Below are positions 1 through 12,700 of a DNA stretch of 64,000 bases, piece by piece. The stretch spans positions 21,079,957 through 21,143,956 of the forward strand of contig JBBMOA010000007.1 of the NCBI GenBank assembly GCA_037954235.1, written 5' to 3'. This DNA is from Aulostomus chinensis (lineage: Eukaryota > Chordata > Actinopteri > Syngnathiformes > Aulostomidae). The position numbers and the translations under genes were made by a program. A model generated the notes under the pieces. That model was not told where the DNA came from, did no database searches, and saw nothing but the letters and a program-made list of their open reading frames with translations. Position 1 is the stretch's first letter, and the number at the start of each line of letters is the position of its first letter.

Positions 1-511
1 GAGATAGCAGGTCGTTATAAAAGACCCTCGCGATGGCATCCACTATCAGTTATCCACAAAATGTATATTGCCTACATACTCGAATCAGATATAAGAATGT
101 AACTTAGATATAAGATGTATTATAGTGAGTTTAATCTAAAGATATACACAAAAAAAACATCACAAACAAGCTCACTGATATGCAATAAGTAGGAGACGCA
201 CACACTAACACGCAAGAAAAACACGTAACCTGTCAATCACAGAACCACACAACATATGAGTAATGCAGCAGCCAGAGACCTCGGGGGCCTTTAGGGATCT
301 GAGCTCTCCTCGCGCCGCTTCTGTTCTCTTCCTCCAAGAGGAATTGTGCATTATAGCACTTTAAAAACAAGAACCTAAACCCAGCTGTCCATCTCCGATG
401 TCTCCCTGTGACATACAGGGTGTTTATGAATATGTGTGGTGAATGACACAGTTTACAATGCAATGGAAAAAAAAAATTAAATATTGTGTTCCCTGTCACA
501 ATTTGCTGTTC

Positions 512-517
512 AATAAA
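512..517 (+). terminator. possible polyadenylation signal AATAAA
   Basis: AATAAA lies in the context ctgttcaataaacagact, followed at 540-565 by T-rich sequence with GT-rich parts. This could be the 3' end of an upstream + strand transcript lying left of the window. No coding sequence is visible to back it, and a chance AATAAA in AT-rich DNA is quite possible. Confidence 0.2.
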
Positions 518-1078
518 CAGACTGTCCTTAAATCCCTGCAGGTTTGGCTTGTTTTTACACTCCTCCTCGTCAGTCAGTACCAGAGGAACAAATCTCCATG
601 TTGTGTGTTTAAAAAGGTTGTATAACTGCCCTGAGTGGAAAAGTGCTGAAGCAAACATACACACGAAGCGACCTCATGTTGTTTTAAACCACCCTACAGT
701 CAAAAATGGGTTCTCCTTCTTGTTCCCACAGTTGAATCTTTGAGCTTCACGGTGTAAAAGTGTGGAAACCGTTTGGTATTCGAAGGTTTTGCGAGCTGTG
801 GAGGGTTAGCGTGTCCTTTCAGCACACACAAGTGTAGTGTGGAAAAATGAAGTCTCTCTGCACGAGAGATGAGGCTTTTTGGAGAAGGAGGAGATATCTT
901 GTGTTGAACAGTGAATATGAAAAAAAAAATCATTTTTTTTAATGAGGAAGAAGAGTCGGTGGATTTTGAATGGGATAATTATGATGACTTTTCAGCTCAA
1001 ACACACATTATACCAGTTGAGTATTTTTGCATACGAATAATGTAAGGAGGGGATATTTAAAATGGGTTGACTAAGGAG

Positions 1079-1436
1079 CCGCACGGTGGTTAGCACTGTC
1101 ACCTCACAGCGAGAAAGTTATGGGTTTGAGCCCCGGCTCCAGCACAGGATCTTTCTGTGTGAGTCTCCATGTTCTCCCTGTTCCTGTGTGGGTTCTCTCT
1201 GGTACTCCAGCTTCCTCCCACAGTCCAAAGACATCAAGAGGGGACGAGGCTGATTGATACTCTAAATTGACTGTAGGTGTGGCTGTGAGTGTGAATGGTT
1301 GTCTGTCTCTATGTTGGTCCTGTGATGGACTGGTGACCTGTCCAGGGTGAACCCTGCCTCTCGCCTGAAGGCTGCTGGTATAGGCTCCAGCCCCCCGTGA
1401 CCCTTCACAGGATAAGTGGAAGAAAATGGATGGATG
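1079..1436 (+). repeat. tRNA-related SINE-like repeat, copy 1 (near full length)
   Basis: It starts CCGCACGGTGGTTAGCACTG, where GTGGTTAGCAC resembles a tRNA D-arm and GGGTTTGAGCCC a tRNA T-arm. The body includes CATGTTCTCCCTG, CTTCCTCCCACAGTCC, GTGAATGGTTGTCTGTCTCT and GACTGGTGACCTGTCC. It ends GAAAATGGATGGATG. The same order of blocks occurs at 31779-32071 and, reversed, at 47773-48070. This repeat type is very common in teleost genomes. I cannot assign the family name with certainty. Confidence 0.85.
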
Positions 1437-3271
1437 CGTGGGTTAAATTGGTTTCCACAGTAAAATTATTCATTAATCAGTTTGAAGTGAAGATGTTTGT
1501 AAAAGTTTTGTCTCAGTGAATCTACTTTGTCATCTGACAGAGAGAACGGACCTTTTCTGGTTGTAAACTGTGTTGCGAAAACTAAGAAGTAGAGAAGGAA
1601 GATGTCATTGTGGCTCCAGCACCTGATGTAATTATTTTCTATCTCGTGGAGCCACCAGATGTCAGTAGAGGGTCACAGAAGAACTGTAGTCCTGTCTGGT
1701 GGGAGTGGGAAGAGTATCAGCTGGGCTGTGTACTACAGGTGTATGCTAAGCCTGGGTTGTGTGGCAGTAAATCACATGCTCCAATCTCACTCTGCATCTA
1801 GCTATCATATTCCCATTCGCGCTAGTTTCATCTCACACAGCAGCGATGTGCCTCTCCTGCCAGTGATTTCTGGGGTTCCACTTGATAACACAGACATCTG
1901 TATACTAAGTTTCACGATAAGAATGTGGAGATGCTCTCTTGTGTTTTTTGCACCTTTTGTTTCGGGTCGATAATTCCAGCGTGGTTCCTGTTTGTTTCAG
2001 CTGAAGCGATGTAACGACTGAGCTTTATTCATTATTAATCTCCTGCTGCTCCCAACATATTCAACCTTACTGTTGAGAGCATTAGTTTCCAGGGTGCAAT
2101 TTTGCAGCACCCTGCAGAATAATTACATCACAGCAGCTTCATATAGCACGGCGCACACACTGCTTTCTCTGGACGTGTGTATCCCTGAATCCAGGTTTTA
2201 TTTTAGCCACAGCCATTTCATTTTTAATGTTGTGGCTCTGTGAAAGTCTCCCTTCATCAGACTATCTACTCCAGTATTTACACACATATGAGATTAGCCA
2301 ACGGGCTCAGTTTATCACAATGACAACTTAGAAAAATACAAATGAGCACCAGGCACTGTTCTTATTTGCTCATTCCAATCCCTTTTCGTGTGTCATGACT
2401 TAAGCCTCCACTGTGAACTATTATAAGCCTTTCTGCTTTCGAGCAAGAGAGGAAAAGGTAGAGCAAAGGTAGTCTAAGATGAGCTTAAAGAGGAAAAATG
2501 ATGGAGAGAAGAGAAATCAAGAGGTGGAGACAGTAAAGGACCATCGACAGAAGGAGCCAGAGAAAGGGAGGGGATGTGTATATAGGTCACTAAATCAATG
2601 GGAATCAGGTTTTTGGAGGAGGTATTTATAGATAGTAGTGGAGACAGATGCATCAGTGACAGGCACAATGATGCTGGGAGCACAGGAGGGGAAAATCTGG
2701 GAATGGACTGCGGTCAAATTAGTCTGCAGAGAATTCTCATAAACAGCAAAAGATTATCAATAGTGAACAAATGGCATGGAGCACAGCGCAAAACAAAATA
2801 CATTCAAATGGAAATCACTGCAGGATACTTTGAGCAAATTACCTACCAAGCTCTATTGACAAAACACAGCAAGCTGTTAGCTGTGGCACTGCATTTGCAT
2901 CTACAGTACAGCTTGACTCATATCTTATTGAATTGTAATCTTTCATATCAGACGAGCGTGTGATTGAATGGAATATTAGCTTTCTATTTTGCAGGCTTGT
3001 AAGGAGACCTTGCATATTTATCGCCGGGCCACGCTCGCGGCAACAGAGCGGCTTGGAAGTACAATGAAACCATAACAGACGCACTGTGGTTTCACGTCTG
3101 TCATTTTAATATCATTGATTCATCATAAAACTCCTATTTGAAACCATTTCTGCACTCTTTTAATGACTGTGGTTGAACCGTTTATCCCATTTTTTTTTTT
3201 GTAACGCTCCACGTCTTCGTCTACCAGCGTCACCAAGAGAGAAATTCTCACACAAATTAGAAATTTGCTCC

Positions 3272-3294
3272 GAGAGAGAGAGAGAGAGAGAGAG
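3272..3294. repeat. (GA)n microsatellite
   Basis: A GA run of 23 bases followed by an A-rich stretch. Confidence 0.9.
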
Positions 3295-3919
3295 AAAAAA
3301 ACTGAATTAAACAAAAAAAGAGTTTAATTGCTTCTTCTTTTTGCTGTGACGAAGTCAAAGTCATGACACACGTATATGGCAACTTATGTTTGATGTCATG
3401 CAGCTGGAATAATAACTGACATCTACATCTCTGCATCTTATTAGGAGGATTTGGATTGCAGCCACATCACTTGGCAGGTGTCTCGAAATCACTTCTAGAG
3501 GGATTTTAATCACTCTACCTAATAATGTGGTCAACGGACTCACAGGCTACTAATTCAGATTATATTTGGCAGCTCTGGTCACTTATACAGTTTTTTATGC
3601 CTTCAACAAATCATTGATTTAATAGATTCATCTGTCATTTTCTTTTCTTATCGGCCATAAAATTTAGTCTACAGGTTGTGTCAGGAGAACAATGAAAATT
3701 GAACCCATCTTTACTGATCGTAAATGTCCAAAATTAAATGCATTCAATCTATAAAGTCAGTAAAACAGGGAAAATCTCGTATCAGAGTAGCAGAAATCAT
3801 CGAGACTGCTTTTTTTTTGTTTTTTAACTTCACTTTTGATCAAACCATCGGAATAATTGTTCAAACAAGGACATGTACGGAGGCCAGGAGCGGCCCTGAT
3901 TCTCTTTACTTCGCAGTCT

Positions 3920-4205
3920 CGTGATCCCAAGTAAACTATCGCGTTATCTTGATATAAGCAAATTTGTTTTGAGATAACAAGTTAATTAAGCTCTTATCTC
4001 AGTTCCCTTGAGATGAGAAAACAGCCTTTTGTTTGCTCCAGACCAGATAAATTCAGCCGCTTTCAATCATGATCTCGAGATAACGACGTTAGAACGCGAT
4101 GAGTTCATTAACAGGTGATCTCTGCTTTCTTGGGGGAAATTTTCTTTCCAACAGGTGAGATGAATTGACCTGTTTTCACTTGTGATCTCGAGATAACGAC
4201 GTTAA
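3920..4205. repeat. palindrome-based repeat block (GTTATCT / AGATAAC words)
   Basis: Two identical 22-bp units (starting TGATCTCGAGATAACGACG and ending TTA) sit at 4070-4091 and 4182-4203, 112 bases apart. Their core ATCTCGAGAT is a perfect palindrome. Related degenerate words occur just upstream (gcgttatcttgatataagc near 3941, gagataacaagttaatt near 3971, cttatctcagttcc near 3992). This looks like a decayed transposable element or short satellite. Confidence 0.5.
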
Positions 4206-4640
4206 AAACATCATAGCAAACATGGCGGTTGCGGGTGTCTGTCGATGCCAGGGGGATCCACCCCCTTTGTATCTCACAAAAAAAAAACCTAACGCTTTTT
4301 CTTTAGTCATTTAAAACACATGATGTTTAAAATCAGTTCAACATTTCAACGGAACATATCCATAATCGCAGGGATCAGTGATGATATTGCTGCAGTAGAC
4401 GTCCACTCTTTGTACTGCATATTGTGTATATTTTCCTTTAAAATATGATAGAGTGCAGGGCTTGTAATTGCTTCATGGAATGGCAAAATCACCTTTTAAC
4501 ATGCAACTCGTGCCATGCAACACCATAACTGAAAATGTCAACTGAGACCGAATCAACAAGAACTGCAGCAGGACAGACAGACGAGGACTTGTGCAAAAGT
4601 CACTTCTCCCCCCTTTTTTTTAATCATCGTGTGAGCCAGT

Positions 4641-4645
4641 GAGAG

Positions 4646-4680
<35 letters not shown>

Positions 4681-4687
4681 AGGCAAG

Positions 4688-4719
<32 letters not shown>

Positions 4720-4745
4720 GAGGAGGAGGTAGGGGAGGAGGGAGA
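4641..4745. repeat. (GA)n / GGA-rich simple-repeat tract at the syt7 5' end
   Basis: Two GA runs separated by AAGGAGGCAAGG and followed by GGA-rich sequence. The tract ends about 185 bases before the start codon. Confidence 0.9.
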
Positions 4746-4929
4746 TAGTGAGAGTCTCCAACTGGTTAGCCTACCTATCCGCTAGGAGGAGAGGAGAGGC
4801 TGTTGAGGAGCAACAAAACAATAAACAGCTTCAACTACAAAACCACATCGGCGGAGTTGACACGCCAGAGGAGTACTAAAACCCAGAGACACCGCCGTCG
4901 TGTTCCGCCTCCAACTAGAACTCACAGCC
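4641..4929 (+). promoter_or_regulatory. syt7: probable 5'UTR and core promoter region of syt7, GA-rich
   Basis: This stretch directly precedes the start codon. It opens with two long GA tracts (about 4648-4677 and 4688-4731) and GGA-rich sequence up to about 4745. A more balanced leader follows. I see no ATG between the in-frame stop TGA at 4858-4860 and the start codon. No TATA box is evident. GA-rich DNA near a start site fits a TATA-less promoter, but the transcription start itself cannot be read from the sequence. Confidence 0.5.
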
Positions 4930-4963
4930 ATGTATCTGAACAGGGAGGAGGACAATAGCAAAG
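4930..4963 (+). CDS. syt7: syt7 exon 1 coding part: start codon and luminal N-terminus
   Basis: The exon encodes MYLNREEDNSK plus the first base of a glycine codon. The start ATG at 4930 has a G at -3 (cagccATG), and an in-frame TGA lies 72 bases upstream with no other ATG between, so this start is well defined. The donor is AAAG|GTAAGA with GT at 4964, phase 1, joining to GC at 44684 to make Gly12. Like mammalian synaptotagmin-7 it begins Met-Tyr, but the luminal tail is very short, acidic and otherwise different from the mammalian one. It carries an N-x-S sequon (NSK is not one: the motif needs N, any residue, then S or T), so no glycosylation site is visible. Confidence 0.85.
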
Positions 4964-6663
4964 GTAAGATTCTGGGCAAGAATTCACACTCTTTGCGAAG
5001 AGCATCCCGACAGTTTTCAAGGTGTTTTCTGTTTCCTATTTTGAGGTGACGTGAAAAATGACGGGGTGCACACACATTTCTGACAAGCTTTACTGGCATG
5101 ATGTTGGTGAAAAGTGTGGGCTGTCATTATGTAATATCAGTGCAGTTAATTGCCTTCTATAGGAACGTTTATCATTTCCTGTATTCCTGCGTTGATTTCC
5201 CACGAACCTGTTGTAGACAGACACTTTATCGTGACATTTTTTTTTTTTTGTGGTGCCGCTGTTAGTTTTTTTTTTTTTTTTTTTTTACACTTAAGGACAA
5301 CAAGGTCAAAGCCTCTTTCTGCAACCAAACACAAGTGTAGTCTTCACGGTGGTTTTGCAGCTTATATTATCTCGCTAAAACAAAACAAAAAAACAAAACA
5401 AAACAAAAATAAAAAAAACCCCCAAAAAACACAAATGCAAGCGGAATGGTGCTGAGCTTGCCTAGCGGGGGGAGACAACCGTGCAGCGGCGAGAGGGTAA
5501 AGAGGGTACAATGGAGGCACATTAGAGTGATCTCTCCCACGTGTTTTTAAGGCGTGATTTCTCCTCTCATCCCACAAACACTCCCGACTAGTGTCCCCTG
5601 CTGTTAGCATGGAGCATAAATAACTCTCTGGGGTTAAAAAAAAAAAGGAAGGGGGGGGGGGAGAGAGAGGTAATGCTAATTACCATCTAAATCTTCAGGT
5701 TACGCGAGAATAACACCTGCTGCTGCCGAGGGGAGGAGGAGGAGGAGGAGGGGTGAGGAGGGTGTAAAAGAGCAAAAGGCAGAGTGGGAGGAGCCGTTTT
5801 TGTTCATTTCCCTGCGATGTGGGATAATGTGAGCTCATCACCACACAACATGATAGTGCATGGGGATGTGCGAGCAGCAGCATCAGATGGGGCGGTTACA
5901 GGAGGTGATGTAAGATGAGAGTTGAAGGAGGTTTTAATCCTCATAAAAGAAAGATGAATATTCGAGGCAGGATATCCTGATTAAAGTGTGTCATCTTCAC
6001 TAAGGTCATTAAAAAAAAATTGACCTCTGCAGAAGTGAGTCTCAGTGTAATTTTAGTGGATACTTCTTGTCACACCCCCCTCCCCCCATGTTAGCATTTT
6101 GCTTTAATGTAATGACTTACTTTTTCCTTCTTAGTACGTTAAAAGAGGGTTTCCCAAAGCAGAGAATGAGATTCCCAGGGGGGTTCGAGAGGCACAAACA
6201 AGAGATGCTTTCCAGAAATAAAATTAGAATGAAAACTACAAGCCCTGATGAAAACTCTGGGAGTTGAAACATATTCATGCACCAATGAAAGCGTTTTATT
6301 CTCCAGTCAGAGCGCCTCAGATCCTCTTTTTGACATCTTCATTCAAACATTTGCCTTGTCCTTTAAAAACAAATGTTTGGGTTTGCAATTTTGGCCCAAA
6401 TTTTTTTTTTTTTTTTTTTAGATCCAGTGCAGCACTTTATCATGCATCGGTGACATTTTGAATGAAAAATGGCTTTTAGATAGCCTGTTTTAGACATAAT
6501 TGTTATTCAATACAAAAAGTAATAACAGTTAAAGTTGTTTTTAAAACTATGTCCAACTTTAAATGTAAAAGAGCATCCTTCACATGCAAGCCCTTAACAA
6601 ATGACTTCACTCCATGTTCATGGCACCTTATCATTGTTGGGTAAATCTGTTTGCATTCCACTT

Positions 6664-6721
<58 letters not shown>

Positions 6722-9700
6722 GTGTCTGTGGTGACTGTTAAAATAAGAACTTGTTGAGTCTCTTTTGTTACTGAAACCTAACATCAACTCTGTCACAGCT
6801 AAAAAGGCGAGTTTATGTTTGCCTGACACAACACCTATTCCTTCTTAGGCTTTCCATCAATGTAGTCCTGATTATCCTCTCGTCTTGAAGGAGAGAGTAA
6901 AATTTGAAACTTTAAACTGGATTGTATAGCTTAATTGGGGTTTGTATGGTTTCAGTCACTCCCTGGGATAGTAGGGGTCATAGTCCGGGCCCAAAAAGTT
7001 TGGGAAACCCCAGAGTTAACAGATTGCCAACAGTTTTTACATATCAGAATTCAATATTACCTTCCCCCCCAATGAAGCGCTTGTTTTTAAGGCTAATTTC
7101 AGCTTTTCAAAGTCATAATTATTGAAATAAATGCACTGTTGATCAAATGTTCTAGTTGATGCTAGCTTCAAGTTTTTAAAGGATCAGTAATAGGCCCTTT
7201 TCACAACAGCCATTTTGATATGTCATATCAGTTAACACAGCTGTAATTGATCAAATTAATTAAGCTCATTTCTATATACCGGGAAGCCAGCAATGAACAA
7301 TTGCAGAGCCCAGCACTCCTAAATGGAACAGAGCCATAATTAATGTTGTTAATTATGCCTGTGTTTATCCTGCAGTGACATGTCAAAAATGGCTAATGGG
7401 CTAATGAATAGGGCCTATTCACGACTGGGTTTATTTTTATGTTAGCCATAAGAGCTAAATGGCTCTAGGGGTAGCAATAACTTCACCAAATGCCCCTCAG
7501 AACAGTAACAGTTTTGGTGATTTCCCAACTTTTCATCAGAAGCCTTCAAGATGTTGATATTTCATCACTAATATGTAAGTTTACCCCCGAAACTCTGCAA
7601 AACAAATGATGAACCTTTGCAGTGTTTAATGTGAATCAGTATGCTAACATGCTAAATAAGGCAGTGGACATGGTCACACACCATCTGTATCAGGTACAGC
7701 CTCACATTTCATGACTGTCATGGCTGCAGACTGCTGATGTTGTTGGCAGTTCAAGTGATGTGCCGTGAAAGAGGTTCAACAGTAGGTGCCAGCTGACACA
7801 AAAGAAGCTAAGAGATTCAGGTGTGGTAATTAGAAGTGTTCAAGTAATAAGATCTCACAGCTGTAAGTTGTTAGACTCAGATTATTAGTTTCAAATGCTG
7901 TTTCCAGGGAGGGTGAATTAAATGCACTGCAATTGAAGTAGTAAGGTTATAACGAGTCTGCCTACTTATGTTTTGTGGCTTCTTTTTCGAAGCAAGGAAT
8001 ACTTGATTGACATGCCTTTAATTGATTTAGGTAAATGGGTGTTCCTCTCTGGCTGGTGTTTCCCTCGCCGCACTGCTGTATCCTTTAAATTCAGCTGGTG
8101 TCTCAAGGTGGAGTGGCAGGGAGAGGGAGAAAGGTCCACCAGGGACATATTGATTATGGCCTCCGAGGATTAAAGGGGTAGTGAGGACAAACAAGTTGAT
8201 CATATGTGAGCCTGACAATCACTGAAAGTGCTGCCCAGTGTCAAATAAATATCTGAAATAAGACTTGTTGTGGGCTTGGATCAATACGGAACTTAAGGAA
8301 AAAGTAAGTAGACTGGGGATGAACGCCGGAGATAATGTAGCACCCTGCTGTCGTCCCCTCAGTCTGACAGCTAAATGGTTTGTTATTTATACCCACTGAC
8401 AAACATTTAACAACTATTTAGGCTACTTAGTGATGTAAAAATGCAGCTGCGTTGACATTCAGCAGGGTTTGATTGTAGCCCGTTAACAGCCTACGTACAC
8501 TTCTCTTAATGTGGGTGAAAGCTATAAATATTCAGGGTGCAGCATTGCTTTTGGCCCAAAACAGTTACATGTTTACTTATTTTGGTATACACTTGAGAGA
8601 ATAGGATGGATTTCAGAGTATGGACACTAGAGATTTTAAAACATGAAGTATTTAAGGCAAGAAAGGAACAGATTTCAGTAAGGTGGTTCCCAACGCTTTT
8701 TACATTCTCTAACCCCTGAACCATTCCACCTCCTCCTGTGTACCCCTTTACCTCCATTCCTCTACCAGTTGCTAGTCTAGCACAGCTAACGTTATGCTAG
8801 CTCTATCAGATTTAGCAGCAGAAGCTCTGGAGCAAATGGTTTTCACAGTTGCTCCCCTGGGCACAGGGCAATGTTTCAACAATTTATCCATATTTGAGCA
8901 ACTTAGGCAACATATTGAGTGCTACAGCAAGGCCCTTATTTTTTGTTACCAGAAGGAAATGGTCTATTGGGGGTGAATTCTCAGAAGACCTGCCCCTGGC
9001 CATACACTGCCTCTGACTGGCGAGCACTTGGTGGCTCCAGGTGTATGTGCGATGGAGGAACAAAAGGCAAGGATCTTTGCAGAATGCTGGTAGAAAAATG
9101 TTGATTTTATTTTCATGGGGGAAAGTACAGATATTTTTTGGTGTAGCCCCCTAAGTAACTTTAGGTTGTGGTTATTACAGCTTTTTAGTGCTGGTAACAT
9201 AAGGGAATCAATTGAAAACAGACTGGAAACCAGTCTGTCATGTATCACGTTTATAAAATGTGACCATTGATAATTTTAAACAATTGTTAGCACTAATTTC
9301 ACCCTATCAAACTCAAGACAGACTGGAATCAATGAAAGGCTTAAACAGTTTTTCTTATGAATAGAATTAACCATTAGCCATCTTCCTGATGATGCTGTTT
9401 TCTAGTTTCAGAGCAGATTTTTAACTGAAGTGACTGCAAACTGAGTATGTGTTGAACTTGGACTGTTGGCTCTAAGTAGGAATATGTCACAACTTGTTTG
9501 TTAAGGGTTTGACCAGCTTTCATTTAAGATAAAAAATGTTTGTTTTTAGATTGGCAGATGAATAGATACCGAAAATAATTATTAGCCGGAGCTCACGTTG
9601 ATATGACAAACACAGCTCTTCCTCTTGTAATACACCAATTCCTAATGTGTCCTATAATTACAACCACATTCTACTTCACCAGATTTATAAAGTACCCGTG

Positions 9701-12700
9701 TAACTGTGTATCAGTGGATTGGGTTTGACTTGGCTTCCACGTGATGTGTGTGTTTCTCATCACCAGTGAGTGTGACAAATCCATCAGGCAGGTGGCATCA
9801 GCACCACCTCATACACCAGATGACCATCTCTACAATGTTGTGAAAAGTCTTTTTTGGCGGAATGCAGTTATTTACTTAAATTACCACTTTTGTAGGCTTC
9901 AGACGGACACCACCTGAAAGCTCGTCTGAAGCAGCTGACTCGCTAATTGAGGAGTATTTCAGCTTCCTCTATTGATGAACTGACTTTAATAGATCTGATT
10001 GACTGGACTGAAGGAGAAGGGCTCAGGTGGAGGTGAGGATTGAGAGGGAAACTTTGGTTGACTGAGTCAATGTATGCTGCATGTATTCACCCTGATGGAT
10101 CCGTGACACAGCTGGGTGGCCTCTCTCCCCTTGAACACTGTCAGCTCAGGACATTCTCCCCTCGTGTCTTGTTGCATTCCCCGGTCTCCCACTCAGTCGA
10201 GATTAATGCAGTTAATAACAAACAATGAAGCAATCAGTGTCGTGCTTGAGCTTTTGTTGTTTACTCAGATATAAAGAAGTGTTTTCCTTCTGTATGTTGA
10301 CATTTTTAGTGTCTCCATCTTTTTTGTGGTCGGAGGAGGGAATTTGTGCATTAGGAATAAATTGCCCCAAATTTATTTAATGTGGTGTCTCGCGCTATCT
10401 ACCTCTTGAATATGATATATAGTAACAATATCAGATTCGCTTTTGATTTAGGTTGATGCCAGTCTTGGATGTGGTCCAAGCCTCTGGCTAGTGCTACCAA
10501 TCTAGATGACTTATTTTTGTCATGTGGAGCTGCACTATGACAGTTGCTCCAGTATTTTTTTGTATCTTTTGGCAGATACGTCTGCAATATAACATTGTCT
10601 TGCAACTTTTAGATGGTATGATGTGATTAAAAGAGAAGTAATACTATAAAAAAAGATAAATTTGATCATTTTGGGATATTTTCTTTTGCTTTCTTTGTTT
10701 TCTTTCACCAAACTGAAATGTCTCATTGTTAATATAATATGGCAAATGACAGATATTCAAGGTCACATGAGATTGAATGAGGTTGTACCTCATATTATGT
10801 AGTTTCTCAATGGGAATCACATTGTTGGCTTATTTCAAAACAAATTTTCATTTAGTTGCTTGTCTGTGAATAACCAAATTCATGAAAATGTATAAAACTG
10901 AGAAAATCAAAGGTGGCTTTTAGGATTAAAATCGTGCCCATGCAGTCTATCCACGTGCTTAATATTAGAGGGCACAGCTAATTTCACATGCCCCCACAAT
11001 AATTGTTACTCAGCTGCTTGATTTTGCCCATGTAAATCTTTTTGCAAGTTTAGATGAAAACTAACTGCAAATAATTTGGATTTGGGTTGTACCACATGCT
11101 TTTAGCTACCAGGAATAGACAGTGGAATTTGTCATGTCTAGAAATCAGAGGTGAGAAAATCTCAATCTCTTTCTCCACACCCCAGAGGACCCTTCAGGTT
11201 GCTTCTCAGCCAGAATGATGGTCTCTGAGTCACAATCAGTTGAAATCCTGTGATTTAGGAGATCCTCTGACTTCTCGTCTGGCAGGTTGACTGGTTGTTT
11301 GGAGGCTTGTCGCCGCGTTTCCTTAGAATTTCCATTAATTTTGCAAAGACATCCACATCCCTCTCAGGGTATATTATATAATTCAGTCAAGACCACTTAA
11401 GTAAAAAAAAAAGAAGAGAAAACCTAATTGCCATTGCAGTAATTTTAATTTGGCAGTATGTGCATATATGCCAGAGGCAGGGAGCGAAGCAGCAGCCGCA
11501 GCAAAGACCGCTATAGGGCTCAGACCAGCGTCAGCAACAATGACGCCTGTCGTGACATCGATTGTTAGGTACAGCATGTAGAGCAGGAGTTTGGGCGGAG
11601 GTGAGTTGCAAGACGGCATTCAGAGACGAGTCTATGAGTAGAGTGAAGCAGGTTAAATAAGATGCCTCGAATGATATTTGCCAAGCACGTTTCTGGAGGA
11701 GAATCAGCCGAATCAATTGAATACATGGGAACAGCCGATCATCCGCTGATACAGGAGTGAGCTGAGCTCAACTCCTGCCTGAACTAACGCCATGCTCCAT
11801 TCATGGTGATATGATCCCTTAACTTTTCATTTGATGCCGTTGATCAAACTTTCCCCCCATCACCACACAAGCAACAGCCCTCTTTCAGCCTTTTATGCCT
11901 CTAGGTCTGACAGCTCGTGGTACACTAGATTTGTGGCGCACAACAATCCTCGGTATACTCAAAAAAGGTTTTAACTGAGGAAATTAAATGAAAAAGGAGG
12001 TAATTTTGTGGGGAGCCTGTAACATGGTGTGAAGTGTCAGCAGAAGACTGAGTTCCTAACCTCTTAGTTATGACCGCCCTGTAGAAATTGATGATGTACT
12101 TCATGGCTGTTTTACTAATGTCGAATGGGAAATTATTTGGGTGATTGCTGGGGCAGTCTTGTAACGTCCATGCCTTTTAGAGGTAGATGAATAGAAACAA
12201 GAGCCAGGTGCAGGCAGTAGAAGCTAAGACTGCTGGAGAGCCTCTTGTTTAAAGCACAAACCTTTATCTGTTGCCTCCCTGTCAATTCGCTGTATCAATA
12301 TCAGATGCGGGGGATATAAATGTCGTAGTTTACAGCAAACACAGAGGCATTTAGATATGGAAGGTACATGAATTGGCGCAGGATGATTATAGAGAGCACA
12401 TAATCAGCCTGTTTGACATTTAATGGATCACTCTGTCACTCCAGCTTAAGTTTATTTAGCATTGAATGGCTAGTCAAATGATTTTAAACGCCTCCAATTT
12501 ATTACACAGATGGATGTAGCGAGCAAAGCCATTGGGAAAAATCTCAAGGATCGCTGGAGTCAGAGGAACAGGCTACAATGATGCAATAGAGGCAATTACA
12601 GGCTTTTGTTGGAGCACCTGCAGTGAAACACGGATTTAAAGGAAGCCGTATCAGCTGATTAGAGCAAAGTCTAATCACACTTGGAATCAAGAAAATTGTG

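Larger units (their letters stand above)
1..4640. other. upstream non-coding DNA
   Basis: No coding exon can be supported here. Short open frames on both strands have no recognisable content. The stretch holds one SINE-like repeat (1079-1436), a GA microsatellite (3272-3294), a palindromic repeat block (about 3920-4205) and a possible polyadenylation signal near 512. Any distal promoter elements of syt7 would be here but none can be named. Confidence 0.6.

Noticed and set aside
233..664. A 143-codon minus-strand open frame at the left edge
   Set aside because: No recognisable domain or splice structure, and it overlaps a possible 3'UTR-like + strand sequence. Treated as chance.
6960..8755. 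Possible inverted pair of short repeats (GGCCCAAAAAGTTTGGGAAACC near 6990 and GGTTCCCAACGCTTTTT near 8685)
   Set aside because: Words of this kind are scattered through fish genomes. The match is too short to define one element.
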